64,000 nt of DNA from JBEVJC01 sp040510375. Its GTDB lineage: Bacteria; Bacteroidota; Bacteroidia; Chitinophagales; Chitinophagaceae. The DNA is taken from the NCBI GenBank assembly GCA_040510375.1, contig JBEVJC010000008.1, positions 328,683 through 392,682 of the forward strand, written 5' to 3'. Position 1 is the stretch's first letter. Each line of letters opens with the position of its first letter. The translations under genes and the position numbers were made by a program. The notes beneath the pieces are model-generated. The model was not told the origin of the DNA, made no database searches, and saw only the letters and a program-made list of their open reading frames with translations. Shown one piece after another: positions 8,294-17,439 of this stretch.

Positions 8294-9547
8294 TTATTTC
8301 AGTCCGAACGCTTTTTTCACCTTTGATACATAATCCAGTTTCTCCCAGGTAAAAAGTTCCACTTTCTTGGTAACTGTTTTGCCATCAGGTGAAGTAAAGG
8401 TTTTTGTAACGATCTCCGGCTGACGTCCCATATGTCCGTAAGCAGCTGTTTCGCTGTAGATCGGGTTACGCAGTTTCAGGCGTTGTTCAATAAAGTAAGG
8501 ACGCATATCAAATACCGATTGAACGATGTCGCTGATTTCACCATCAGTCATGTCTACCTTTGCCGTGCCATAAGTGTTTACGTGGATACTGGTTGGTTTG
8601 GCTACACCAATGGCATAGGAAACCTGCACCAGCACTTCATTTGCAACCCCGGCAGCAACCAGGTTCTTGGCAATGTGGCGGGTGGCATAGGCAGCCGAGC
8701 GGTCAACCTTTGAAGGGTCTTTACCACTGAAAGCACCACCACCATGAGCACCTTTACCACCGTAGGTATCAACGATGATCTTCCTTCCGGTCAATCCTGT
8801 ATCGCCATGCGGACCACCGATTACAAACTTACCGGTAGGGTTGATATGGTACTTGATATTATCATTAAAAAGTTTCGCGTATTTTTTGTACTTCGCCTTC
8901 ACCCTCGGGATAAGGATGCTGATGATATCCGACTTGATCTTTGCCAGCATCTTTGATTCGGTATCAAAGTCATCATGCTGTGTAGAAACAACAATGGCAT
9001 CAATCCTCACGGGTACATTCTGGTCGTTGTACTCAAGGGTAACCTGGCTTTTGGCATCAGGACGGAGATACTTGATGGCCTTGTCTTCGCGACGAAGTGC
9101 AGCCAGCTCAATCAGGATTTTATGTGCAAGGTCAAGGGCAAGTGGCATATAGTCCTGCGTTTCACTGCTGGCATATCCAAACATCATTCCCTGGTCGCCC
9201 GCACCCTGTTCTTCCTTTTTCTTGCGGTCAACTCCCTGGTTGATATCGGCCGACTGTTCATGGATGGCAGATAACACACCACAGGAACTCGCCTCAAACA
9301 TGTATTCACTTTTGGTGTAACCGATCTTGCGGATCACGCCACGTGCAATTTCCTGTACGTCCAGGTAAGCTTTCGATTTCACTTCACCTGCCAATACAAC
9401 CTGTCCGGTGGTGACCAGTGTTTCACATGCGACTTTTGATTGGGAATCGAAAGCCAGGAAATTATCTATCAGTGCGTCGGAGATCTGGTCAGCGACCTTA
9501 TCGGGGTGACCTTCGGAAACACTTTCAGAAGTAAACAAGTAAGGCAT
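8294..9547 (-). CDS. metK: S-adenosylmethionine synthetase
   Basis: This enzyme makes S-adenosylmethionine from methionine and ATP in the cytoplasm. The ATG at 9547 gives 417 residues beginning MPYLFTSESVSEGHPDKVAD, matching the conserved MetK start with the GHPDK ATP site at 13-17. An ATG further upstream is open but would add 22 unrelated residues and overlap the promoter. The second signature, GGGAFSGKDPSKVDRSAAYA, lies in the C-terminal third. Slightly longer than E. coli MetK, it fits the Bacteroidota form. It has its own TAnnTTTG box at 9602-9609 and a strong terminator, so it is probably monocistronic. Confidence 0.97.
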   Translation of the reverse strand: MPYLFTSESVSEGHPDKVADQISDALIDNFLAFDSQSKVACETLVTTGQVVLAGEVKSKAYLDVQEIARGVIRKIGYTKSEYMFEASSCGVLSAIHEQSADINQGVDRKKKEEQGAGDQGMMFGYASSETQDYMPLALDLAHKILIELAALRREDKAIKYLRPDAKSQVTLEYNDQNVPVRIDAIVVSTQHDDFDTESKMLAKIKSDIISILIPRVKAKYKKYAKLFNDNIKYHINPTGKFVIGGPHGDTGLTGRKIIVDTYGGKGAHGGGAFSGKDPSKVDRSAAYATRHIAKNLVAAGVANEVLVQVSYAIGVAKPTSIHVNTYGTAKVDMTDGEISDIVQSVFDMRPYFIEQRLKLRNPIYSETAAYGHMGRQPEIVTKTFTSPDGKTVTKKVELFTWEKLDYVSKVKKAFGLK

Positions 9548-9596
9548 AATGAAGGATTGAAGTTTTAAAGTTTGGTTAGTATTATAAAAAATAATC

Positions 9597-9616
9597 GGGT
9601 GCAAAGATAACACCCG
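9597..9616 (-). promoter_or_regulatory. metK promoter -7 box inside a small inverted repeat
   Basis: The minus strand reads TATCTTTG at 9609-9602, an exact TAnnTTTG match 55 bases before the metK ATG. The box is flanked by a six-base inverted repeat (9597-9602 and 9611-9616). No good TTG -33 element is visible at the expected distance. Confidence 0.55.
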
Positions 9617-9641
9617 AGTTATACAGTAGTGAGCTTTTGAG

Positions 9642-11153
9642 CTATATTTTGGAATAAACTATCCGCATCCTGAGTCGCTGTGGATCGGCACCCGGAACGG
9701 ACCCGTCACCTGTTCCGTGTAATCTGACGCGACCCTTGCCAGGCGCGGCATTCACCGGAATAATGGTAGAAAATGGTGTAGCCCCCGGGGTTGACCTGAA
9801 CTTTTCCCTTACGGTAAAGGGCATACTTAGCCGCAGGTCAAATGGTGTGGTTATGTTCTTGTTCACCACATTCTGCACATACCGCGTCACATTCAGGCGC
9901 CATTGTTTGATCGACCTGCCCGATGGGTCCGCAATGTTAAATGGTGCCACGCCCAGTGCTCCCAGGTTGGGCGACCCATTTGCATCAAAGGTCACATCAA
10001 ATGGTACGGTGATAAACGATGGTATTGTTGGGTCAAATGCATCCAGGTATAAAAACGTAGGGAAGAAAATGGAATCAAAAATGCTGGAATAAATCTGTTC
10101 AGCAATGATTTCTGCCCGGTAAACTACCCGGTTGGATAAACCATTCAGGCCGGGGATCTTTAACGTTGCAAAAGAGCCGGGTGTGCTCTGGATGTAAACT
10201 TCATTATCCGGTGTACCTGTGCTTCCGTTTGACAATGCAGCCAGCTGGGTACCGCTGAAATCCCTCGATATATGCTGGGCAGAAGCAGAATTCGGATTTC
10301 CGCTAAATGTCCAGTAGGTAACGGTAGTGTCCCAGTTTGCAGTTGGAACAGAACCTGCGTCGCCATGGTCGTTTTTATAATAGATAGCCAGTTTGGTATT
10401 GGCACCAAGCAGGTCGATCCCCACAATGGCATTACCACTGGTAGATTCCATGGTAAACCCATGGAAGTATGAGTCAAATGCGGAGTCGGATACAAACGCA
10501 GGGATTCTTCCCCCTGCACTGGTTGTATCAAAATTTAACAGGCGCTGGCCAAATGCATCGTCCAGGCGGATCCGCAACTGGTTAGCCGTGGTGTCCCTGA
10601 AAACCTTTACTGAATCATTAAGCACCCTGGGCTGGAACGATCTTGAACCAAGAAGTCCTGCTTTCGTCTGACCATTAATCCGGATATTATACGCGCTGTC
10701 TGCGGTGAATGGATTGCCGACCTCAAAAACATTTACGGTCTGCACTGCATTACTGTCGCCATATGTTTCCACAAAGGAAAGTACCAGTACAACAGAATCC
10801 AGGTGTAAGCTGTCGGGGCGGGCACCGAATGTAAAACGGAAAGATGGAGGTTTCAGCTGGAAGGCCATACCTGCATCGGTTTTACCAAACAACGGATCAT
10901 CACTGATATGACCGATCCACTGGGTGGTTGCCGCAGTGCTGACTGTTGTATCTGTCAGTAATGAAAACGTATCATTGAAAGCCTGGATATCGAGAATGGT
11001 ATCAAAGGTGTTGATATTGTCCACATCGGGGATCAGGTCGTCACCTACAGGGGTAAAGTCGTTGATCTTTTTGCAGGACACAAACAGGATGATAGTTGTA
11101 AGGACCGCAACTCCCAGCGTTACAGCAAGGTTTTTATACTTCACAAAAGTCAA
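9642..11153 (-). CDS. DUF4270-type lipoprotein
   Basis: This is a probable outer-membrane lipoprotein of 503 residues and unknown function. An N-terminal hydrophobic stretch ends in a lipobox (LFVSCKK, Cys at about 27), followed by DFTPVGDDLIPDVDNINTFDT. The rest is beta-rich, with many short threonine-rich strands and no catalytic motif that I recognise. The pattern matches the DUF4270 family of Bacteroidota, which is known only as a secreted or lipid-anchored protein. It lies 24 bases downstream of the starch-synthase-like gene on the same strand, so the two are probably co-transcribed. The family name is recall; function is not assigned. Confidence 0.8.
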   Translation of the reverse strand: MTFVKYKNLAVTLGVAVLTTIILFVSCKKINDFTPVGDDLIPDVDNINTFDTILDIQAFNDTFSLLTDTTVSTAATTQWIGHISDDPLFGKTDAGMAFQLKPPSFRFTFGARPDSLHLDSVVLVLSFVETYGDSNAVQTVNVFEVGNPFTADSAYNIRINGQTKAGLLGSRSFQPRVLNDSVKVFRDTTANQLRIRLDDAFGQRLLNFDTTSAGGRIPAFVSDSAFDSYFHGFTMESTSGNAIVGIDLLGANTKLAIYYKNDHGDAGSVPTANWDTTVTYWTFSGNPNSASAQHISRDFSGTQLAALSNGSTGTPDNEVYIQSTPGSFATLKIPGLNGLSNRVVYRAEIIAEQIYSSIFDSIFFPTFLYLDAFDPTIPSFITVPFDVTFDANGSPNLGALGVAPFNIADPSGRSIKQWRLNVTRYVQNVVNKNITTPFDLRLSMPFTVREKFRSTPGATPFSTIIPVNAAPGKGRVRLHGTGDGSVPGADPQRLRMRIVYSKI

Positions 11154-11177
11154 TTAAATAAGTAGGTTAGTTAAATA

Positions 11178-11993
11178 TTACTTGCCTGCAAGATCGCTAT
11201 AGAGTTGTAAATAGTCTGTTAAATCAGACTCTTCATTAAACGGTAAAGTGCGCTTCCCGCGGACCTTTGAAAACTCATCAACCAGTTTCTTGTCTACATT
11301 TTCAGCACCGAACGTAATGGCATCTGCATAGGTAGCCCCTCCCCTGAACATGGCCAGGTTGGTAGCATCCTTAAACGGTTCAAGGTCCTTCTCCTTCAAC
11401 GTTGGATGGATCAATGCCTTTTTGATGAAATCGGCGCCCAGCTTCTCTTTGAAGGTCTGCTCACCGATTGTATACACGATCTTGCTGTGCGCAAAAACCG
11501 GCTCTTTTTTATATAATGTTTTCAGGTATGCAGGGATCAGTCCGGTCATCCAGCCACTGCAATGGATAACATCGGGAGGCCATCCGAATTTTTTCACGGT
11601 TTCCAGTGCACCCTTGCAGAAAAATACGGTGCGCAGGCCATTATCATCGTACCATTTTTCCTGGTCATCATGGAAAATATGTTTACGTTTAAATAATTCC
11701 TCGTTTTCCAGGAAATAGACCTGCAGTCTCGCACTTGGAAGCGAGGCCACCTTGATCTGTAATGGCATGTCATCATTATCCACCGATACATTGATGCCCG
11801 ATAAACGGACAACCTCATGCAGGCGGTGCCTTCTTTCGTTGATTGTCCCGAAGCGTGGCATAATACAACGAACTTCGAAACCATTATCATTAGCCTTGAT
11901 GGCTAATTTATTTACGATCTCCGAGAATTCGGTCAGCTCCAGATAGGGCGACATTTCGTTGGCAATAAATAAAATTCTTTTTTTTGCTGACAT
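11178..11993 (-). CDS. Short glycogen/starch-synthase-like protein (GT5 N-terminal domain only)
   Basis: This 271-residue protein resembles only the N-terminal Rossmann-like domain of GT5 starch synthases. Visible similarities are ILFIANEMSPYLELTEFSEI at the start, RCIMPRFGTINERRHRLHEV, and DVIHCSGWMTGLIPAYLK in the middle, which parallels the HCHDHHTGLIPF region of GlgA. The KxGGLGDV nucleotide-sugar motif is replaced by YLELTEFSEIV, and the whole C-terminal catalytic domain is absent. It is unlikely to be a working glycogen synthase. It is probably co-transcribed with the DUF4270 lipoprotein and is divergent from panC. The stop codon is clean and the frame intact, so it is a short family rather than a broken gene. 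Confidence 0.8.
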   Translation of the reverse strand: MSAKKRILFIANEMSPYLELTEFSEIVNKLAIKANDNGFEVRCIMPRFGTINERRHRLHEVVRLSGINVSVDNDDMPLQIKVASLPSARLQVYFLENEELFKRKHIFHDDQEKWYDDNGLRTVFFCKGALETVKKFGWPPDVIHCSGWMTGLIPAYLKTLYKKEPVFAHSKIVYTIGEQTFKEKLGADFIKKALIHPTLKEKDLEPFKDATNLAMFRGGATYADAITFGAENVDKKLVDEFSKVRGKRTLPFNEESDLTDYLQLYSDLAGK

Positions 11994-12031
11994 GTTCTCC
12001 CGCTATTTAAATTGTTTTTTAAAAACGTGTG

Positions 12032-12039
12032 CAAAGGTA
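12032..12039 (-). promoter_or_regulatory. -7 box for the starch-synthase-like/DUF4270 unit
   Basis: The minus strand reads TACCTTTG, an exact TAnnTTTG match, 38 bases before the ATG at 11993. No clear -33 TTG is seen. Confidence 0.5.
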
Positions 12040-12045
12040 CTGTTT

Positions 12046-12079
12046 TTTGCAGGTATTACGTTGGATGGGGGTAATTTTG
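12046..12079 (+). promoter_or_regulatory. panC promoter (Bacteroidota type)
   Basis: TTTG at 12046-12049 and TAATTTTG at 12072-12079 are separated by 22 bases, matching the TTG/TAnnTTTG consensus. The ATG of panC follows at 12096, giving a short leader. Confidence 0.6.
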
Positions 12080-12095
12080 GCGGAATACACTGATT

Positions 12096-12953
12096 ATGAT
12101 CTTATTCAGAAAAGCGGACGACCTGACAGATTTTCTTCTCAAACAGCGTAATAACGGGCTCCGCACGGGATTTGTGCCTACTATGGGAGCCTTGCACCAG
12201 GGCCATATTTCGTTGATCCGCCAGGCGCGGGAATCAAACGATCTGGTCATCTGCAGCGTTTTTATCAACCCCACACAGTTTAACGATCCTTCAGATTTTG
12301 AAAAATACCCGGTGACCATTGAAAATGACGTGGACCTGCTCCAGGCAGCCGGATGTGATATACTTTTTTTTCCCTCAGTGGATGAAATGTATCCCCCCGG
12401 CCTGCCGGTAAAAACCTACGACCTCGGGTTTCTGGAAACGATCCTTGAAGGCAAGTTCCGTCCCGGTCATTTCCAGGGAGTATGCAGGGTGATCGACCGA
12501 TTCCTGACATTGATCCATCCAGATAATTTTTACCTGGGCCAGAAAGATTACCAGCAATGCCTGGTAGTGCGGCGACTGATTACCATCCTCGGACTTGAAC
12601 AGCAGGTGTCCCTTGTAATCACGCCAACCCTCCGCGATCCGGACGGACTGGCCATGAGCAGCCGGAATACCCGTCTCAGTCCCGACCAACGTGAACAGGC
12701 CGTTAACATTTTCCGGGCACTGAGCTCCATTGCCGCCGGAATGAACCAGTTCCCTCCTGAATTGTTGATTTCAGACGCAGTGGCCCGACTGGAGTCGGAA
12801 GGTTTCCGGGTCGACTATGTGGAAATAGCTTCTGCCAACGACCTTCAACCCTATCAAACAACCTTACCCGAAGAGCCCCTGGTGGCTCTCGCGGCAGCGT
12901 TCCTGGGAGATGTGCGGCTGATCGATAATATGCTTCTTCCCCCACGATCATAA
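12096..12953 (+). CDS. panC: Pantothenate synthetase
   Basis: This enzyme condenses pantoate and beta-alanine with ATP to form pantothenate, the last step of vitamin B5 synthesis. The 285-residue protein has the normal family length. It shows PTMGALHQGH at 28-37, FINPTQFNDPSDFEKYP at about 52-68, and the LGQKDYQQ and MSSRNTRLSP regions that line the ATP and pantoate sites. It is followed 30 bases later by panD, the source of its beta-alanine, so panC-panD is very likely one operon. A good TAnnTTTG promoter precedes it. panB lies 4.5 kb downstream on the same strand. Confidence 0.97.
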   Translation: MILFRKADDLTDFLLKQRNNGLRTGFVPTMGALHQGHISLIRQARESNDLVICSVFINPTQFNDPSDFEKYPVTIENDVDLLQAAGCDILFFPSVDEMYPPGLPVKTYDLGFLETILEGKFRPGHFQGVCRVIDRFLTLIHPDNFYLGQKDYQQCLVVRRLITILGLEQQVSLVITPTLRDPDGLAMSSRNTRLSPDQREQAVNIFRALSSIAAGMNQFPPELLISDAVARLESEGFRVDYVEIASANDLQPYQTTLPEEPLVALAAAFLGDVRLIDNMLLPPRS

Positions 12954-12983
12954 AACATTTATAAATAAGTATAATTTTGCCCG

Positions 12984-13328
12984 ATGCAGATAGAAGTTCT
13001 GAAATCTAAAATACACCGTGCCGTCATTACCGAGTCGAATCTCAACTATGTGGGAAGTATCACCATCGACGAGGACCTGATGGACGGATCCAACCTGATC
13101 GAAAATGAAAAAGTGCAGGTGGTGAATGTCAACAACGGAGAACGGATCGAAACTTATGTTATCAAAGGTAAACGCGGATCCGGCATCTGTTGCCTCAACG
13201 GACCCGCCGCCAGGAAAGGCATGGTGGGTGATGTAGTGGTCATTATTTCCTACGCCGGAATGGATTTTGAAGAAGCAAAAACGTTCAAACCCTGGATCGT
13301 TTTTCCAAAGGAAGGAAACAAGCGCTAG
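12984..13328 (+). CDS. panD: Aspartate 1-decarboxylase
   Basis: This pyruvoyl enzyme converts aspartate to beta-alanine for PanC. The 114-residue proenzyme has the self-cleavage site Gly24-Ser25 in NYVGSIT, where Ser25 becomes the pyruvoyl group. Lys9, Tyr22 and the GSGICCLNGPAAR segment (about 64-76) are the usual active-site elements. The normal family length is 115-130 residues. It directly follows panC and precedes the flippase-like gene by 36 bases, so the transcript may continue downstream. Confidence 0.96.
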   Translation: MQIEVLKSKIHRAVITESNLNYVGSITIDEDLMDGSNLIENEKVQVVNVNNGERIETYVIKGKRGSGICCLNGPAARKGMVGDVVVIISYAGMDFEEAKTFKPWIVFPKEGNKR

Positions 13329-13364
13329 TAAGGCCATCCGTATAACCACAAGTATAACAGACCC

Positions 13365-14405
13365 ATGAATAAAAATCTGAAGAACGTTTTACAATACCTG
13401 TTTTTCTTTGGCCTGGGTTTTTTTTTCGTCTGGTTATCGGTCAGGGATATTGATGAAGAAAAGTGGAAACATATCCGGTTTGCGCTCAGTAATACCCGCT
13501 ATTACCTGGTGGCGCCGGTCTTCGTTATATTGGTGCTGAGCCACTATGCCCGCGCCCTCCGCTGGCGCCTGCTGATCCAGTCGCTGGGGTACAATCCATC
13601 CCGCCTCAATACTTTTTTTTCCGTGTTTGTAGGTTACCTGGTCAACCAGGGCGTACCCCGGATGGGAGAAGTGGTGAAGTGTACCGTACTTGGCCGCTAT
13701 GAAAAAATTCCACCCGATAAACTCATTGGTACCATCATACTCGAACGGCTGATTGATGCCATTTCCCTGTTGCTGGTATTCGGGATCACGCTTGCTATCC
13801 AGCCCGGCCTTTACCGGAGGCTGGTGGACGAAGTCTTTGTGTCCAACGGCGATCCTTCAAAAAAAGGAATGTCAGGCATGCTGATATTACTGCTGGTTAT
13901 TGGCGGGTTGATCCTGCTTACAGCGTTGTGGATGATTATTAAAAAGAAAACCTTTGCCGATCTCAGGTCCGTGGTTAGCGGCGTGGCCAGGAAAATCTGG
14001 CAGGGAGTGGGTGCCATCAGGCATTTGCGCAAACGCGGCCAGTTCCTGTTACTGACATTGCTGATGTGGGTGATGTACCTGGCCGGTGGTTATATTGGTT
14101 TCCAGGCACTGGAGCAAACCCAGCAGTATGGAGTACCTGAAGCGTTCACTGTACTTTCAGCCGGTAGTATCGGAATGGTGGTATCACCCGGCGGCATCGG
14201 TGGTTACCCGTTCCTGGTAGAAAAAACGATGATGTTGTATGAACTGCAACCGGAGATTGCCGTGGCATTCGGGTGGTTATTGTGGCTTGCCCAGACGGCC
14301 ATTATCCTCATAGGCGGTGCCATCAGTTTTGCCCTGCTGCCCTGGTATAACAGGAAGCGTGAACGCCGGAAAATTGTAACCGGACCATCCAGCCAAAACA
14401 CATAA
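13365..14405 (+). CDS. Flippase-like membrane protein, UPF0104/lysylphosphatidylglycerol-synthase TM family
   Basis: This 346-residue polytopic inner-membrane protein has about seven to eight hydrophobic segments. It resembles the UPF0104 family, related to the transmembrane part of lysylphosphatidylglycerol synthases and AglD. Supporting stretches are SHYARALRWRLLIQSLGY (about 61-78), VGYLVNQGVPRMGEVVKC, and SPGGIGGYPFLVE near residue 285, which are typical conserved patches. It lacks the soluble catalytic domain of MprF, so lipid or isoprenoid-linked substrate movement is the family-level guess. It sits between panD and ppk1 on the same strand. No specific substrate can be assigned. Confidence 0.85.
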   Translation: MNKNLKNVLQYLFFFGLGFFFVWLSVRDIDEEKWKHIRFALSNTRYYLVAPVFVILVLSHYARALRWRLLIQSLGYNPSRLNTFFSVFVGYLVNQGVPRMGEVVKCTVLGRYEKIPPDKLIGTIILERLIDAISLLLVFGITLAIQPGLYRRLVDEVFVSNGDPSKKGMSGMLILLLVIGGLILLTALWMIIKKKTFADLRSVVSGVARKIWQGVGAIRHLRKRGQFLLLTLLMWVMYLAGGYIGFQALEQTQQYGVPEAFTVLSAGSIGMVVSPGGIGGYPFLVEKTMMLYELQPEIAVAFGWLLWLAQTAIILIGGAISFALLPWYNRKRERRKIVTGPSSQNT

Positions 14406-14455
14406 CACGCTGTTAATACCCGGCGGTCTATCTTTATCTGTCTAATAACAACTGC

Positions 14456-16540
14456 ATGTCGCACCATATCAAGACCATTGCCAGGGATATAAGCTGGCTT
14501 TCTTTCAACGCCCGCGTTCTGCAGGAAGCAGCTGATAAGTCGGTCCCGCTCCGCGAACGCATCCGATTCCTGGGAATTTTTTCCAATAATATGGATGAGT
14601 TTTTCCGGGTTCGGGTGGCTACCCTTAAACGTATGATGGAAGTTGGCTCGAAGGCAAATATGCACCTGGAGTCCGAACCACAGGAAATTCTCAATGATAT
14701 CCAGATGAATGTGCTGAACCAGCAAAGTGAGTTTGCACGGATCTGGACCGAAATCACGCAGCAGCTGGTTGCCCGCAAAATTTTCCTGGTCACCGAAGAA
14801 GAACTCGATAAGGAACAACAGGAGTTTGTAAGTAATTACTACGACAATGAAGTCAGTCCCAATATCATCCCCCTGATGATCGAGAATATACCGCAGATGC
14901 CGCATCTGCGCGACAAATCAATTTACCTCGGCGTAGTGATGTGGAAGAAAGATAATGCGCTCCGTAAAAAGTATGCATTGATCGAGATCCCCAGCCGCGT
15001 AGTCGGCCGCTTTCTTTTACTTCCATCAAAAAATGATGAGAAACGGATCATCCTGCTGGAGGATGTGATCCGGTTCAACCTGCCGGAGATCTTTTCCTAT
15101 TTTGGATACGATCAGTATCATTCACATATTTTCAAGGTAACCCGCGACGCAGAACTGGATATAGAAAGTGATCTCGCCACCAACCTGATCCAGAAAATTG
15201 AAAAGGGATTAAAGAACCGTCGTAAAGGAAAACCGGTGCGGTTTGTTTATGATAAGGAAATGGATCCGGGGCTGCTTGAATATCTGACACGGCGACTCAA
15301 CCTGAGTAAAAAAGATAACCTGATCCCCGGTGGGCGGATCCACAATTTCAGGCATTTTATGGATTTCCCCGATAGCGTATTCACCGCTACCCGGCCCCGC
15401 AAAAAACCTTTTGAACATCCGCAGTTAACCACCCGCCGCATCAGCGATGTGGTGCTGGAACGGGATGTATTACTTCATTTCCCGTATCATGCCTTCACTC
15501 CCATGATCGATATAATCCGCGAAGCGGCGATTGATCCCGACGTGACAACCATCAAGATCACCTGTTACCGGCTGGCGCCCCATTCCAGGATCATCAATGC
15601 ACTGATCAATGCGGTGCGGAATGGTAAGGAAGTAGTGGTAATGCTGGAACTGCGTGCAAGGTTTGATGAAGAAGCAAACCTCGACTGGAAAGTGCGGCTG
15701 GAAGAAGAAGGCGTGAAAGTACTGGTGGGTATCCCCGGATTGAAAGTACATGCCAAACTATGTATGATCCGGAAAAAAGTAAACGACCGGAGTGTACTGT
15801 ACGGGTTTGTGAGCACTGGCAACCTCAATGAAAAAACAGCAAGGATTTATGCCGACCATTGCCTGATGACCGCACACCCGCGGATCATGTCTGATATCAG
15901 CCGCATATTTAATTACCTGGAAAACTCGCGCTTCGGTACACAAACCCTGAAGGACAATGGGGTTATTATTCCAAGTCCGGTTATTGCAAGAAGAGAAATC
16001 TACAAACTGATTGATGATGAGATCCGGAACGCGCGCAAACACAAAAAAGGAAAGATCATCCTTAAAATGAATTCGCTGTCGGATGAAGGATGTATTGAAA
16101 AATTATATGAAGCTGCAAGGGAAGGTGTGGAGGTTAAACTCATCGTTCGCGGGATTTGTTGCCTGCTTGCACAAAACAAAAAATTCAAGGTACCGGTGCA
16201 CGCTGTCAGTATCATTGATGAATACCTGGAACACGCAAGGGTGTGGGTATTTCATAACAAGGGTAAAGAGAAAGTTTATATATCTTCGGCTGACTGGATG
16301 ATGCGTAACCTGGAACACCGTGTGGAAGCAACCTGTCCCATTTATGATGAGACATTGAAAAAAGAACTGATTGACATCCTGGAGATCCAGCTGCAGGATA
16401 ATGTGAAGGCACGCTGGCTGGATAATAACCTGGATAATGAATATGTATCCACCAGCGGGAAGAAGATCAGGTCACAGGTAGAGACCTATAATTATTTATT
16501 CAAGAAAACAAAAGTGATAAGTGAGACTGGCAGCCATTGA
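14456..16540 (+). CDS. ppk1: Polyphosphate kinase 1
   Basis: This enzyme reversibly transfers the terminal phosphate of ATP to inorganic polyphosphate. It is 694 residues, the normal PPK1 length. The N-terminal domain begins DISWLSFNARVLQEA and contains the conserved RIRFLGIFSNNMDEFFRVR. The phospholipase-D-like domains hold the autophosphorylated His at about 432 in LKVHAKLCMIRKK, and STGNLNEKTARIYADHCLMT follows. The C-terminal domain ends with SSADWMMRNLEHRVEATCPI. Its stop codon lies 20 bases inside the following ppx gene, so synthesis and breakdown of polyphosphate are encoded as a coupled pair. Confidence 0.97.
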   Translation: MSHHIKTIARDISWLSFNARVLQEAADKSVPLRERIRFLGIFSNNMDEFFRVRVATLKRMMEVGSKANMHLESEPQEILNDIQMNVLNQQSEFARIWTEITQQLVARKIFLVTEEELDKEQQEFVSNYYDNEVSPNIIPLMIENIPQMPHLRDKSIYLGVVMWKKDNALRKKYALIEIPSRVVGRFLLLPSKNDEKRIILLEDVIRFNLPEIFSYFGYDQYHSHIFKVTRDAELDIESDLATNLIQKIEKGLKNRRKGKPVRFVYDKEMDPGLLEYLTRRLNLSKKDNLIPGGRIHNFRHFMDFPDSVFTATRPRKKPFEHPQLTTRRISDVVLERDVLLHFPYHAFTPMIDIIREAAIDPDVTTIKITCYRLAPHSRIINALINAVRNGKEVVVMLELRARFDEEANLDWKVRLEEEGVKVLVGIPGLKVHAKLCMIRKKVNDRSVLYGFVSTGNLNEKTARIYADHCLMTAHPRIMSDISRIFNYLENSRFGTQTLKDNGVIIPSPVIARREIYKLIDDEIRNARKHKKGKIILKMNSLSDEGCIEKLYEAAREGVEVKLIVRGICCLLAQNKKFKVPVHAVSIIDEYLEHARVWVFHNKGKEKVYISSADWMMRNLEHRVEATCPIYDETLKKELIDILEIQLQDNVKARWLDNNLDNEYVSTSGKKIRSQVETYNYLFKKTKVISETGSH

Positions 16541-17417
16541 TATAGGAAGTAACGCGGCGAGGCTGCTCATCAGTGATGTAGTGGTAAGTGCGAAATCGGT
16601 TCCAGAGTTTAACAAGATGACACTGGTGCGGGTTCCGCTCCGGCTTGGATTCGATGTCTTTGATACAGGAATGATTTCTCCCTCCAAGGCAGAAAAAATC
16701 CTCAATACCATCAAATCGTATAAACTCCTGATGGACGTGTACGATGTCAGTCACCTTAAAGCCTGCGCCACTTCCGCCATGCGTGATGCTTCCAATGGTG
16801 CTGAAATTATCCGCCAGGTAAAGGAAGAAACCGGCATCGAGATCCAGATCATCAGTGGTCAGCAGGAAGCCTCTTATATTTACGAAAATCACGTAGCCGA
16901 AAACCTCACTACGCTTGAGTCGTACCTCTACATTGATGTGGGCGGTGGCAGTACCGAACTTACATTTTTCAGCGACGGGAAACTTATTTTCAAGGAATCA
17001 TTTAATATCGGCACCATCCGCCTGCTGAAGAACCAGGTGAACGAATCACTCTGGGACGCGATGAAGGAATTCATCAAAACAAAAACAAAAGGATACCACC
17101 ATGTTACCGCAATTGGTACGGGTGGTAATATCAATAAAGTGTTTTCCATTTCAAAACGTAAGGATGGAAAACCCCTTCCACTTGAACTGCTGCGTGACTA
17201 CTACAAGGAATTCAGCAATATGAGTATGGTCCAGCGCATGACACTTTATAAATTAAGGGAAGACCGCGCCGATGTGATCGTACCGGCCCTGCTGATCTAT
17301 ATGAATGTTATGAGGTGGGCCGATGCCCAGGAGATCTTTGTACCGAAGATCGGACTGGCCGATGGCCTTATCCAGAGCCTGTTTGAAGAATTGCAGGCAA
17401 AAGTGCCCCAACCCTGA
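16521..17417 (+). CDS. ppx: Ppx/GppA-type exopolyphosphatase
   Basis: This cytoplasmic actin-fold phosphatase removes terminal phosphates from polyphosphate or converts pppGpp to ppGpp. It has 298 residues, matching the short two-domain Ppx/GppA form. Motifs seen are LAAIDIGSNAARLLISDV (3-20), SGQQEASYIYENH (about 112-124), YLYIDVGGGSTELTFF with the catalytic Asp near 138, and AIGTGGNINKVFSI near 196. The GTG start at 16521 overlaps the end of ppk1 by 20 bases and gives the canonical N-terminus; no better start exists. ppk1-ppx pairing is well known and supports the polyphosphatase role over GppA, though the sequence alone cannot exclude the latter. Confidence 0.92.
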   Translation: MRLAAIDIGSNAARLLISDVVVSAKSVPEFNKMTLVRVPLRLGFDVFDTGMISPSKAEKILNTIKSYKLLMDVYDVSHLKACATSAMRDASNGAEIIRQVKEETGIEIQIISGQQEASYIYENHVAENLTTLESYLYIDVGGGSTELTFFSDGKLIFKESFNIGTIRLLKNQVNESLWDAMKEFIKTKTKGYHHVTAIGTGGNINKVFSISKRKDGKPLPLELLRDYYKEFSNMSMVQRMTLYKLREDRADVIVPALLIYMNVMRWADAQEIFVPKIGLADGLIQSLFEELQAKVPQP

Positions 17418-17439
17418 ATCCACCAATAAAAAAACCGGT

